14,249 nt of DNA from an uncultured Clostridia bacterium (GTDB lineage Bacteria > Bacillota > Clostridia > Christensenellales > Borkfalkiaceae). The notes beneath the pieces were generated by a model. That model was given only the letters and a program-made list of their open reading frames with translations. It was not told the DNA's origin and searched no databases. The DNA is taken from contig CAMAHZ010000016.1 in assembly GCA_945834965.1 (NCBI GenBank), forward strand, positions 1 through 14,249, in the 5' to 3' direction. Position numbers and translations under genes: made by a program. The first letter of the stretch is position 1. Each line of letters starts with the position of its first letter. Shown one piece after another: positions 6,922 through 13,040 of the stretch.

Positions 6922-6951
6922 ATTATAACACTCTATTTTATTTGTTGTAAA
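6922..6951 (-). promoter_or_regulatory. Promoter giving a leaderless mRNA for mntP
   Basis: Minus-strand -35 TTTACA (6951-6946), an 18-base spacer and a perfect -10 TATAAT (6927-6922) preceded by TGT, an extended -10. Six T separate the -10 from the A of the ATG at 6915, so +1 should be the first base of the start codon. Confidence 0.78.
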
Positions 6952-6991
6952 TATTTTTATTATAATTTTTTAAAATAGTGGTGAAATAAAT

Positions 6992-7019
6992 TTGCTTTTT
7001 CAATAATTTTGAGTATAAT
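6992..7019 (+). promoter_or_regulatory. Promoter of the tRNA-Pro gene
   Basis: The -35 TTGCTT (6992-6997) and perfect -10 TATAAT (7014-7019) are 16 bases apart. The expected start is near 7026, about 12 bases before the mature tRNA, a normal short 5' leader for RNase P. The stretch 6916-7249 holds no protein gene: it contains the mntP and tRNA promoters, the tRNA, its terminator and the tRNA relic. Confidence 0.75.
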
Positions 7020-7037
7020 ACTATTGTTGTCACGAAT

Positions 7038-7114
7038 TGAGGTGTAGCGCAGTTTGGTAGCGCGTCTGGTTAGGGACCAGAAGGTCGTGGGTTCAAGTCC
7101 CGTCACCTCAACCA
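7038..7114 (+). tRNA. tRNA-Pro, anticodon AGG
   Basis: A complete cloverleaf of 77 bases with encoded CCA. Acceptor stem TGAGGTG (7038-7044) pairs with CACCTCA (7104-7110); A7111 is the discriminator. The D arm has GCGC stems around AGTTTGGTA. The anticodon stem TCTGG/CCAGA (7065-7069 and 7076-7080) closes the loop TTAGGGA, giving anticodon AGG with G at position 37 as expected for tRNA-Pro. The T arm GTGGG-TTCAAGT-CCCGT contains two G-U pairs. The first acceptor pair is U1-A72 instead of the usual C1-G72 of bacterial tRNA-Pro. The anticodon reads CCU directly and also CCC if A34 is deaminated to inosine. Confidence 0.95.
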
Positions 7115-7190
7115 CAAAAAAGGATAAAGCATAATTGCTTTATCCTTTTTTGTTATTCAAGTTACTGAGCTGAATCCACTACCTTCTGGT
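7076..7190. repeat. Long imperfect inverted repeat centred on the tRNA terminator loop
   Basis: The 3' half of the tRNA has an inverted copy downstream at the same distance from the centre near 7133. Arms 7076-7095 and 7171-7190 match at 18 of 20 positions when one is reverse-complemented, including ten in a row (ACCAGAAGGT). Arms 7116-7130 and 7137-7151 match at all 15. The stretch between them (7096-7115 against 7152-7170) matches at about 11 of 19 with one gap. Confidence 0.8.
7116..7151. terminator. Bidirectional terminator between the tRNA and the GNAT gene
   Basis: A perfect 9-bp stem GGATAAAGC/GCTTTATCC (7122-7130 and 7137-7145) with a 6-base loop is flanked by six A on the left and six T on the right, so it has a T run in both directions. 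It starts right after the CCA of the tRNA and, on the minus strand, can stop transcripts leaving the GNAT gene before they run antisense through the tRNA. Confidence 0.9.
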
Positions 7191-7230
7191 TTTTGAGCAA
7201 AGACACGCTATAACTTTTGGGTATCCCACA
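7153..7230 (-). pseudogene. Decayed inverted copy of the tRNA-Pro gene
   Basis: Read on the minus strand from 7230 to 7153, this segment has the length and order of the neighbouring tRNA-Pro: TGTGGG against TGAGGT at the 5' end, TATAGCGTGTC against GGTAGCGCGTC in the D-arm to anticodon region, and ACCAGAAGGTAGTGGATTCA against ACCAGAAGGTCGTGGGTTCA in the anticodon to T-arm region. The stems do not hold: the acceptor, anticodon and T-arm partners no longer pair, and the CCA end has become ACA. It therefore looks like a dead copy, not a working tRNA. The right half is convincing by eye; the left half needs gaps and is weaker. The whole may also have arisen as a partial copy of only the 3' half. 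Confidence 0.5.
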
Positions 7231-7249
7231 AAAGATTCCGTGGCGCAAA

Positions 7250-7756
7250 TTATTCCCCCTTTATTTTTGCGTACAACACCATATCCTGCACAACGCCGCA
7301 CTTAAAGGCGTTACTCTTTAGAACGCCTTCTCGCTCGAACCCTGCCTTTTCAAGTACTCGGCAAGAACCTTTATTATACGCAAACGGTTCGGCGTAAAGC
7401 CTTATAATATCGGTGTTTTCAAAGATAAAGTCGCTAAGTTCCCTTAATGCGGCAGTTGCAATTCCTTTACCCCAAAACTCTTCACCGACGTAATAGCCTA
7501 TTTCAGCCGTCCTGTAATGAATATTGCCCTGCCTGAACGCCGCAATACTGCCAACGCACTTACCCCTGTAAATTATTGCGTATGCAAAAGTTTGGGTTTT
7601 ATCTGCGGCAAGCATAGCTTTGATAAAGCCTAAAGCGTCGTTTTCGGTATACGGATAGGGAAGTCCGTCCCTTAAGTTGTTTAAAACGTTTAAATTGTTC
7701 AACGCAAAAGCTAAGTCCTTTGCGTACTCTTCCTTCCATTCGGTTATATAGTTCAT
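7250..7756 (-). CDS. GNAT-family N-acetyltransferase (RimJ/RimL-like)
   Basis: A 168-residue acetyltransferase that should transfer an acetyl group from acetyl-CoA to an amine on a protein, peptide or small molecule; the substrate cannot be inferred. The acetyl-CoA binding motif A is clear: EIGYYVGEEFWGKGIATAAL at 85-104, with the GKGIA pyrophosphate loop. It is followed by the typical NKGSCRVLEKAGFEREG at 128-144, which places it in the RimJ/RimL (Acetyltransf_3) group. The GLPYPYTENDA segment near 31-41 also fits that group. It reads in the same direction as the glycogen operon and begins 63 bases after glgP, beyond a hairpin. The stretch before the ATG has only a weak purine tract (GAGAG) and no good promoter, so it may depend on read-through from the operon. 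Confidence 0.9.
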   Translation of the reverse strand: MNYITEWKEEYAKDLAFALNNLNVLNNLRDGLPYPYTENDALGFIKAMLAADKTQTFAYAIIYRGKCVGSIAAFRQGNIHYRTAEIGYYVGEEFWGKGIATAALRELSDFIFENTDIIRLYAEPFAYNKGSCRVLEKAGFEREGVLKSNAFKCGVVQDMVLYAKIKGE

Positions 7757-7774
7757 TTTTTTACTCTCTTATAG

Positions 7775-7805
7775 AAAACGGACGGGAAAAATTCTTCCCG
7801 TCCGT
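7775..7805 (-). terminator. Hairpin terminator or attenuator after glgP
   Basis: A perfect 11-bp stem ACGGACGGGAA/TTCCCGTCCGT (7778-7788 and 7795-7805) closes a 6-base loop, 14 bases after the glgP stop. On the minus strand it is followed by only four T before a C, so termination may be incomplete, or the hairpin may protect the operon's 3' end from nucleases. Confidence 0.7.
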
Positions 7806-7819
7806 AACTTTAATTTTAA

Positions 7820-10273
7820 TTACTTGTTTTCCTTACTATCCTTGGTTAAACTCTTTAAATTCCAAATCTTATCAGCATATTCTTTTATACTTCTGTCTGC
7901 AGAGAAGTAGCCCGACGCCGCGATATTGCGAAGTGACATCTGGTTCCACTTATGCTTATCGTTTACGTAGAGTTCGGAAATCTGCTGCTGAGTCTGGCTG
8001 TATGCATTGAAGTCTGCCATACACATATAAGGGTCTGCAACGGGCGTACCTGTAAGCAAGTAGTTAGCCATATCCGCAAAAGACTGACCGTTAAAGCCGA
8101 TAATCAACGCTTCCATTATTCTTCTAAGCCTTGCACTCTCGTTGTAGTACTTGGACGAGAAGTAGCCGGAACGCCAAATATCTTCCACTTCGTTGGACTT
8201 TAAGCCAAAGATAAAGATGTTTTCGTCACCGACAGCTTGTGCCATCTCAACGTTAGCGCCGTCAAGCGTACCGATAGTAAGCGCACCGTTAATCATAAAC
8301 TTCATATTACCCGTACCGCTTGCTTCTTTACCTGCAAGGGAAATCTGTTCGGAGATTTCGGTTGCGGGCATAAGCTTTTCGGACATAGTAACGTTGTAGT
8401 CTTCCATAAATACAACGTTGAGCTTTTCCTGAATCTTAGGATGCTTTTTAATATCTTCCGAAAGATAGCTGATAAGCTTAATCGTCTGCTTTGCCATTGA
8501 ATAGCCGGAAGCCGCCTTTGCACCGAAGATGTAGGTCTTAGGCTGAATGTCAAGCTCGGGATTATCGAGTAAATCGAGATACGTATCGATAATATTCAAT
8601 ACGTTCAAAAGCTGACGCTTATACTCGTGCAAACGCTTTGCCTGCGTATCGAAGATAGAGTCGGGGTTAATTTTAAAGCCCTGCTTCTTTAAAGCGTAAT
8701 CAGCAAACTGCTTTTTCTTGATAGCCTTAATTTCGTCTAATCTCTTGAGAACGCTTGCGTCGTTATCAAACTTTTTAAGTCCTGCTAAAAGCGAGCTGTC
8801 GTGAATATAACCGTCGCCGATGCAGTCGGAAATAAGCGAAGAAAGCTCGGGGTTAGCCTGACAAAGCCACCTTCTGTATGCGATACCGTTGGTTACGTTG
8901 GTGAACTTCTCGGGAGTGAAATCATAGAAATCCTTGAAAATAGACTGCTTAATGATTTCGCTGTGAAGTGCCGCAACGCCGTTTACGCTGTGACCGCCGT
9001 ATACCGAAAGGTTAGCCATTTTAACTCTACCGTGCTCGATAATGGACATACGGGAAATTTTGTTCCATTCGCCGGTGAATTTATCCCAAAGCTGTTCGCA
9101 CATTCTGCGGTTGATTTCGCAGATAATAGTGTGAATTCTGGGTACGGTTCTCTGAATAAGGTCTTCAGACCAGGTTTCAAGGGCTTCCGCCATAACCGTA
9201 TGGTTGGTGTATGCACAGGTTGCGGTAGTAATTGCCCAAGCGTCGTCCCAACTATAGTAATACTCATCGATAAGTATTCTCATAAGTTCGGGAATAGCCA
9301 TTGCAGGGTGCGTATCGTTAAGGTGAATAGCCGCAAGTTTAGGCAAATCCTTTAACGAACCGTATCTATGCCTATGGTCGTCGATAATGTTCTGAATGGA
9401 TGCAGAGCAAAGGAAATACTGCTGTTTTAATCTCAACGACTTACCGTTCATATGGTTGTCTGCAGGGTACAGAACTTTGGTAATCAAGTCTGCGTCTGCG
9501 TCTGCCTGCATTGCCTGCAGATAGTCGCCCTGAGAGAATAATTTCATATTGAAATCCTGAACGGGTTTTGCTTTCCAAAGTCTCAATACTGATACCGCGT
9601 CGGAATCCTTACCTGAAATCATCATATCGTATGCAACTGCTTCGATATCGTTGGTGTCAACGTATTCGATTTGCATACCGCTTTCCGTCCACTTCTCTTC
9701 AACCCTGCCGTTAAAGCGAATCTTGAAAGATTTATCCGTTCTCTGGGTAAGCCAACATTCGCCGCCGGGAAGCCAAGCGTCGGGTAATTCAGTCTGCCAA
9801 CCGTCTACAATTTTCTGTTTAAAGAGACCGTATTCATATCGAAGAGAATAGCCCATTGCGGGGTAATCGCCGGACGCCAAAGCGTCCATAAAGCAAGCGG
9901 CAAGCCTACCTAAACCACCGTTACCCAAACCGGCGTCGGGCTCTAATTCGTATAAATCTTCGATATCAACGCCGTAAGATGATACGACTTTAGAGAACGC
10001 GTCCGTTGCGCTAAGGTTGAAAAGGCTGTTCTTAAGCGAACGACCTAAAAGGAATTCCATGCAAAGATAGTATACTTTCTTTGCCTTTTTTTCTTTTACT
10101 CGCTTTTGGAACTGCTGGCGCTTCTGCAAGAGAATATCTCTTACGCTCATAACGACAGCTTTGTAAAGCTGGTCTTTAGTAACTTCGTTAGGTCGACTTA
10201 CACCGTAATACCTTGCAAGTTTGCCCTTAACAAGTTCCTTGACCTCTTTTTCCGTAATAGCAGTATTACTCAT
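7820..10273 (-). CDS. glgP: Glycogen/starch/maltodextrin phosphorylase (GT35)
   Basis: An 817-residue pyridoxal-phosphate enzyme of full family length that releases glucose-1-phosphate from the non-reducing ends of alpha-1,4-glucan. Visible blocks: YLCMEFLLGRSL at 69-80, EPDAGLGNGGLGRLAACF at 111-128, the LNDTHPA motif in the middle, NVTNGIAYRRW in the second half, and the cofactor site EASGTGNMKFMINGAL with Lys658 as the PLP-binding lysine, followed by TIGTLDGANVE. No regulatory N-terminal extension of the eukaryotic kind is present. AGGAG seven bases before the ATG supports the start. It is the fourth gene of glgC-glgD-glgA-glgP, 27 bases after glgA, so synthesis and breakdown enzymes are made from one operon and balance must come from enzyme control or differential translation. 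Confidence 0.97.
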   Translation of the reverse strand: MSNTAITEKEVKELVKGKLARYYGVSRPNEVTKDQLYKAVVMSVRDILLQKRQQFQKRVKEKKAKKVYYLCMEFLLGRSLKNSLFNLSATDAFSKVVSSYGVDIEDLYELEPDAGLGNGGLGRLAACFMDALASGDYPAMGYSLRYEYGLFKQKIVDGWQTELPDAWLPGGECWLTQRTDKSFKIRFNGRVEEKWTESGMQIEYVDTNDIEAVAYDMMISGKDSDAVSVLRLWKAKPVQDFNMKLFSQGDYLQAMQADADADLITKVLYPADNHMNGKSLRLKQQYFLCSASIQNIIDDHRHRYGSLKDLPKLAAIHLNDTHPAMAIPELMRILIDEYYYSWDDAWAITTATCAYTNHTVMAEALETWSEDLIQRTVPRIHTIICEINRRMCEQLWDKFTGEWNKISRMSIIEHGRVKMANLSVYGGHSVNGVAALHSEIIKQSIFKDFYDFTPEKFTNVTNGIAYRRWLCQANPELSSLISDCIGDGYIHDSSLLAGLKKFDNDASVLKRLDEIKAIKKKQFADYALKKQGFKINPDSIFDTQAKRLHEYKRQLLNVLNIIDTYLDLLDNPELDIQPKTYIFGAKAASGYSMAKQTIKLISYLSEDIKKHPKIQEKLNVVFMEDYNVTMSEKLMPATEISEQISLAGKEASGTGNMKFMINGALTIGTLDGANVEMAQAVGDENIFIFGLKSNEVEDIWRSGYFSSKYYNESARLRRIMEALIIGFNGQSFADMANYLLTGTPVADPYMCMADFNAYSQTQQQISELYVNDKHKWNQMSLRNIAASGYFSADRSIKEYADKIWNLKSLTKDSKENK

Positions 10274-10300
10274 TATACACTCCTGAAATTTAGTAAAATA

Positions 10301-11896
10301 TTATTTAAGCATTTCAAGATACAAGGTTTCGTATTCTTTTGCCGATTTATTCCAACTGAAATCGGAAGTAATTGCCCTGTATCTGAGTTCTGCCCATTTT
10401 TCTTTATTTCTATAATCGGCAACTGCCTGCCTTACTACGTAAAGCATATCGTGCGCGTTATAGTTTGCAAACGTATAGCCGTTTACCTGCGGCTTAATAC
10501 TGTCGTATAAGCCGCCCGTTTCCCTTACCACGGGTACGGTGCCGTAACGGCAAGCCATCATCTGTGAAAGTCCGCAAGGCTCTGACTTGCTGGGCATTAA
10601 GAATATATCCGAACCTGAATATATCTTCCTTGATAAATCGCCGTTAAACTGAATATTTGCACTAACCTTATCGGGATACTTTCTTGCAAGCTCTCTGAAA
10701 TAAGATTCGTACTGATAATCGCCCGTACCTAAAAGCACGAACTGAACGTCGTCCTGTAAAATCTCTTCAATGACGTTGGTGACCAAGTCAAGACCCTTAT
10801 GAGAAACGAGACGGGAAATCATTGAAATGATAGGCGTATCTGGCTTTACGGGAAGATTTAACATCTTCTGCAACTCCTCTTTGCATACCGCCTTACCGCT
10901 CATATCGTCGGGGGTGAAATTTTTAAACAGATGCGTATCGAGCTCGCTGTTGTATCCCTTATCGTCTATGCCGTTCAAAATACCCCTAAGCTTGAACTGG
11001 TTGTTCCTAATAATGGGGTCGAGACCGTGTGCATAATAAGGGTCTTTTATTTCGTCCGCATATCTAGGGCTTACCGTTGAGAACTTTTCGCTGACTTCGA
11101 TTGCACCCTTCATAAGGTTAATCGAGTTATTATATTCTACGAGATACTGATATTTACCGTAGATATCGAACAACGAAGAGAGAATATCGAGAGAATACTG
11201 TCCCTGATACTCTATGTTGTGAATAGTGAACAGGCAACGTATAAACTGATATTCAGGTCTGAAACAGTAATTAGTCTTAAGATATATTGCCGCAAGCGCA
11301 GCCTGCCAGTCGTGGCAGTGCATAACTTCGGGATAGAATTTTACGAAGGGTATTATCTCTAATACAGCCCTTGAGAAGAACGCAAATCTTTCACCGTCGT
11401 CAAAATAGCCGTAGCAACCGGGGCGCTTAAAGTAGAATTCGTTATCTACAAAGTAGAAAGTAACGCCGTCTTTAACGTACGAGAAAACGCCGCAGTACTG
11501 ATTACGCCAAGCAAGATGCACGTACAAATTGCCAAGGTAAGTAAATTTTTCCCTATATTCTTTCTTTATATCCGAATAAAGGGGCAAAATTACCCTTACG
11601 TCGAATTTGCCCGTTGCGGCAAGAGCCGTTGAAAGCGAGCCTACTACTTCTGCAAGTCCGCCCGTCTGGATAAAGGGCGTTGATTCGGACGCTACGAATA
11701 AGATATTTCTCTTACCCTGCACCGTTACTTCCGCCGCTTTTACGACGGGTGCTTTTTTAGTAGTAGTCTTGCTTGCAGGCTTTGCGCAAGTTTTGCTTGC
11801 CGTTTTAGTAGCGGTAGCCTTCGTAGCAGTCTTTTTAGTTGTAGACTTTTCAGCCGTCGTCTTAGTAGTTGCCGTGGTCTTTTTTGTTGCAGCCAT
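10301..11896 (-). CDS. glgA: Glycogen synthase (ADP-glucose type, GT5) with a Lys/Thr/Ala-rich N-terminal tail
   Basis: A 531-residue enzyme that adds glucose from ADP-glucose to the growing alpha-1,4-glucan. The catalytic core starts at about residue 62 (KRNILFVASES). It shows QTGGLAEVVG at 77-86, where most homologues have Lys-Thr-Gly-Gly-Leu, then HCHDWQA at 193-199, TIHNIEYQG at 224-232, the catalytic-site motif SKSEPCG with Lys437 and Glu439, and RETGGLYDS after it. The first 55 residues are low complexity (by count 14 Lys, 18 Thr, 13 Ala, one acidic), which explains why the protein is longer than the usual 475-485. No Met lies between residue 1 and 192, and GGGGGA nine bases before the ATG supports the long start. 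A GTG at codon 59 is the only alternative near the core and lacks a good binding site. It begins 24 bases after glgD. Confidence 0.95.
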   Translation of the reverse strand: MAATKKTTATTKTTAEKSTTKKTATKATATKTASKTCAKPASKTTTKKAPVVKAAEVTVQGKRNILFVASESTPFIQTGGLAEVVGSLSTALAATGKFDVRVILPLYSDIKKEYREKFTYLGNLYVHLAWRNQYCGVFSYVKDGVTFYFVDNEFYFKRPGCYGYFDDGERFAFFSRAVLEIIPFVKFYPEVMHCHDWQAALAAIYLKTNYCFRPEYQFIRCLFTIHNIEYQGQYSLDILSSLFDIYGKYQYLVEYNNSINLMKGAIEVSEKFSTVSPRYADEIKDPYYAHGLDPIIRNNQFKLRGILNGIDDKGYNSELDTHLFKNFTPDDMSGKAVCKEELQKMLNLPVKPDTPIISMISRLVSHKGLDLVTNVIEEILQDDVQFVLLGTGDYQYESYFRELARKYPDKVSANIQFNGDLSRKIYSGSDIFLMPSKSEPCGLSQMMACRYGTVPVVRETGGLYDSIKPQVNGYTFANYNAHDMLYVVRQAVADYRNKEKWAELRYRAITSDFSWNKSAKEYETLYLEMLK

Positions 11897-11920
11897 CTTT
11901 AATTATCCCCCGATTTCAAA

Positions 11921-13027
11921 TTATATACGCGAACCCTTGTTAATGAAATAGGGTTTCTGTTCGCAGCCTGCTAAGGTTACGCCCTTACCTATGCTGGAAT
12001 CCTTGTCGGAAACGACGTAGGAAAGATTGCAGCCTTCTGCAACGTCGTTTTCACTCATTATAATACAGTTTTTAAGGTGAGCACCCTTGCCTACGTGGAC
12101 GTTGCGGAAGAGAATACAGTTTTCTACCGTACCTTCTATAAGGCAACCGTCGTGAATAAGCGAATTTACGACGTGTGCGCCTTCGGTTATCTTTGCAGGA
12201 GGTGCGTCGTTAACCTTGGTATAGACGTCTCTGTCGCCGAAGATTTCGTTCCTTACCTTCTTATCAAGCAAGTCCATATTAGACTTATAATAAGATGAAA
12301 GCGAATCGATATTGCTGTAATAGCCGTCGAGCTTATAGCCGTACATTCTGCCTTCCTTGATTGCAGGGATAACAAGGTCCTTTGAAAAGCTGGTAAGTCC
12401 CCTTGCCTGCGCCCTTTGAAGAATGCTCAAAAGATAGCTCGTGCGGGCAACGAGTACGTTGATATAGTGCTTTCTTACGCCTTCGCCTTCAACGTTGACG
12501 TCTACGGAAGTTATTCTGTCGTCTTCGTCGCAGTTGAACATCATATAGGACTTTTCGTCCGTGCACTCGTGTTCGTGATATACCAAAGTAATATCGGCGT
12601 TGTGCGCAATATGTTCTTCTATTACCTTGCTGTAGTCAAGCTTATAGACCGAATCGCTGTCGGCAATCACAACGAAGTCTTCCTTAGCCTTTTTAAGGAA
12701 TGCCGAAGCGCCTTTTAAAGCTTCGAGCCTGTTGCTGTAGAGCACTTCGCTCTCGTCGCTGTAAGGGGGAAGAAGAATTAAACCGCCTTCCTTCCTTGCC
12801 AAATCCCACTCTTTACCTGAACCGAGATGGTCCATTAAAGATTGATAGTTGTTTTTAGTTAAAAGTCCTACCGTCGTAATGCCGGAATTGACCATATTTG
12901 AAAGGGTGAAATCCACTAAACGGTATCTGCCGCCATAAGGAATAGAACCCTTGGAACGTACCCTTGTAAGTTCGGATACGTGCTCGTCGTTAATGCTTGA
13001 AAAAATTACACCTACGGTTGAAGTCAT
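11921..13027 (-). CDS. glgD: GlgD, non-catalytic or regulatory subunit of ADP-glucose pyrophosphorylase
   Basis: A 368-residue paralogue of GlgC. I place the start at the ATG at 13027, not at the in-frame ATG at 13075: the former is preceded by AAGGGGGA and gives the normal GlgD N terminus, while the latter lies inside glgC and adds 16 unrelated residues. The glucose-1-phosphate/ATP fold is kept (GGRYRLVDF at 32-40, LSNMVNSGI at 42-50), but the GGxGxRL loop is replaced by SSINDEHVSELTRVR and the metal-binding SGDHIYKMDY of GlgC is IADSDSVYKLDY at 121-132. The C-terminal part (about 270-368) is a left-handed beta-helix of hexapeptide repeats. In Bacillota such GlgD proteins pair with GlgC and raise its activity. 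The gene follows glgC by 13 bases. Confidence 0.93.
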   Translation of the reverse strand: MTSTVGVIFSSINDEHVSELTRVRSKGSIPYGGRYRLVDFTLSNMVNSGITTVGLLTKNNYQSLMDHLGSGKEWDLARKEGGLILLPPYSDESEVLYSNRLEALKGASAFLKKAKEDFVVIADSDSVYKLDYSKVIEEHIAHNADITLVYHEHECTDEKSYMMFNCDEDDRITSVDVNVEGEGVRKHYINVLVARTSYLLSILQRAQARGLTSFSKDLVIPAIKEGRMYGYKLDGYYSNIDSLSSYYKSNMDLLDKKVRNEIFGDRDVYTKVNDAPPAKITEGAHVVNSLIHDGCLIEGTVENCILFRNVHVGKGAHLKNCIIMSENDVAEGCNLSYVVSDKDSSIGKGVTLAGCEQKPYFINKGSRI

Positions 13028-13040
13028 CTTAATATCCCCC

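Noticed and set aside
7153..7230. The minus-strand tRNA-like segment as a second working tRNA
   Set aside because: Acceptor, anticodon and T-arm stems do not pair and the CCA end is altered.
7205..7250. Hairpin CTTTTG...CAAAAG after the GNAT stop as its terminator
   Set aside because: The stem is short and interrupted and no T run follows; the tRNA relic covers the same bases and the bidirectional terminator at 7116-7151 is a better end.
8801..9355. A 184-codon open frame on the plus strand inside glgP
   Set aside because: It lies entirely antisense to a strongly conserved gene, has no ribosome binding site or promoter, and arises from the codon bias of the real gene. The same holds for the other antisense frames in glgP, glgA, glgD, glgC and gap.
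11607..11951. A plus-strand frame encoding a very hydrophobic Val/Ala-rich protein
   Set aside because: It is the complement of the Lys/Thr/Ala-rich tail of GlgA; the hydrophobic run is a by-product of that repeat-like coding, with no start signals.
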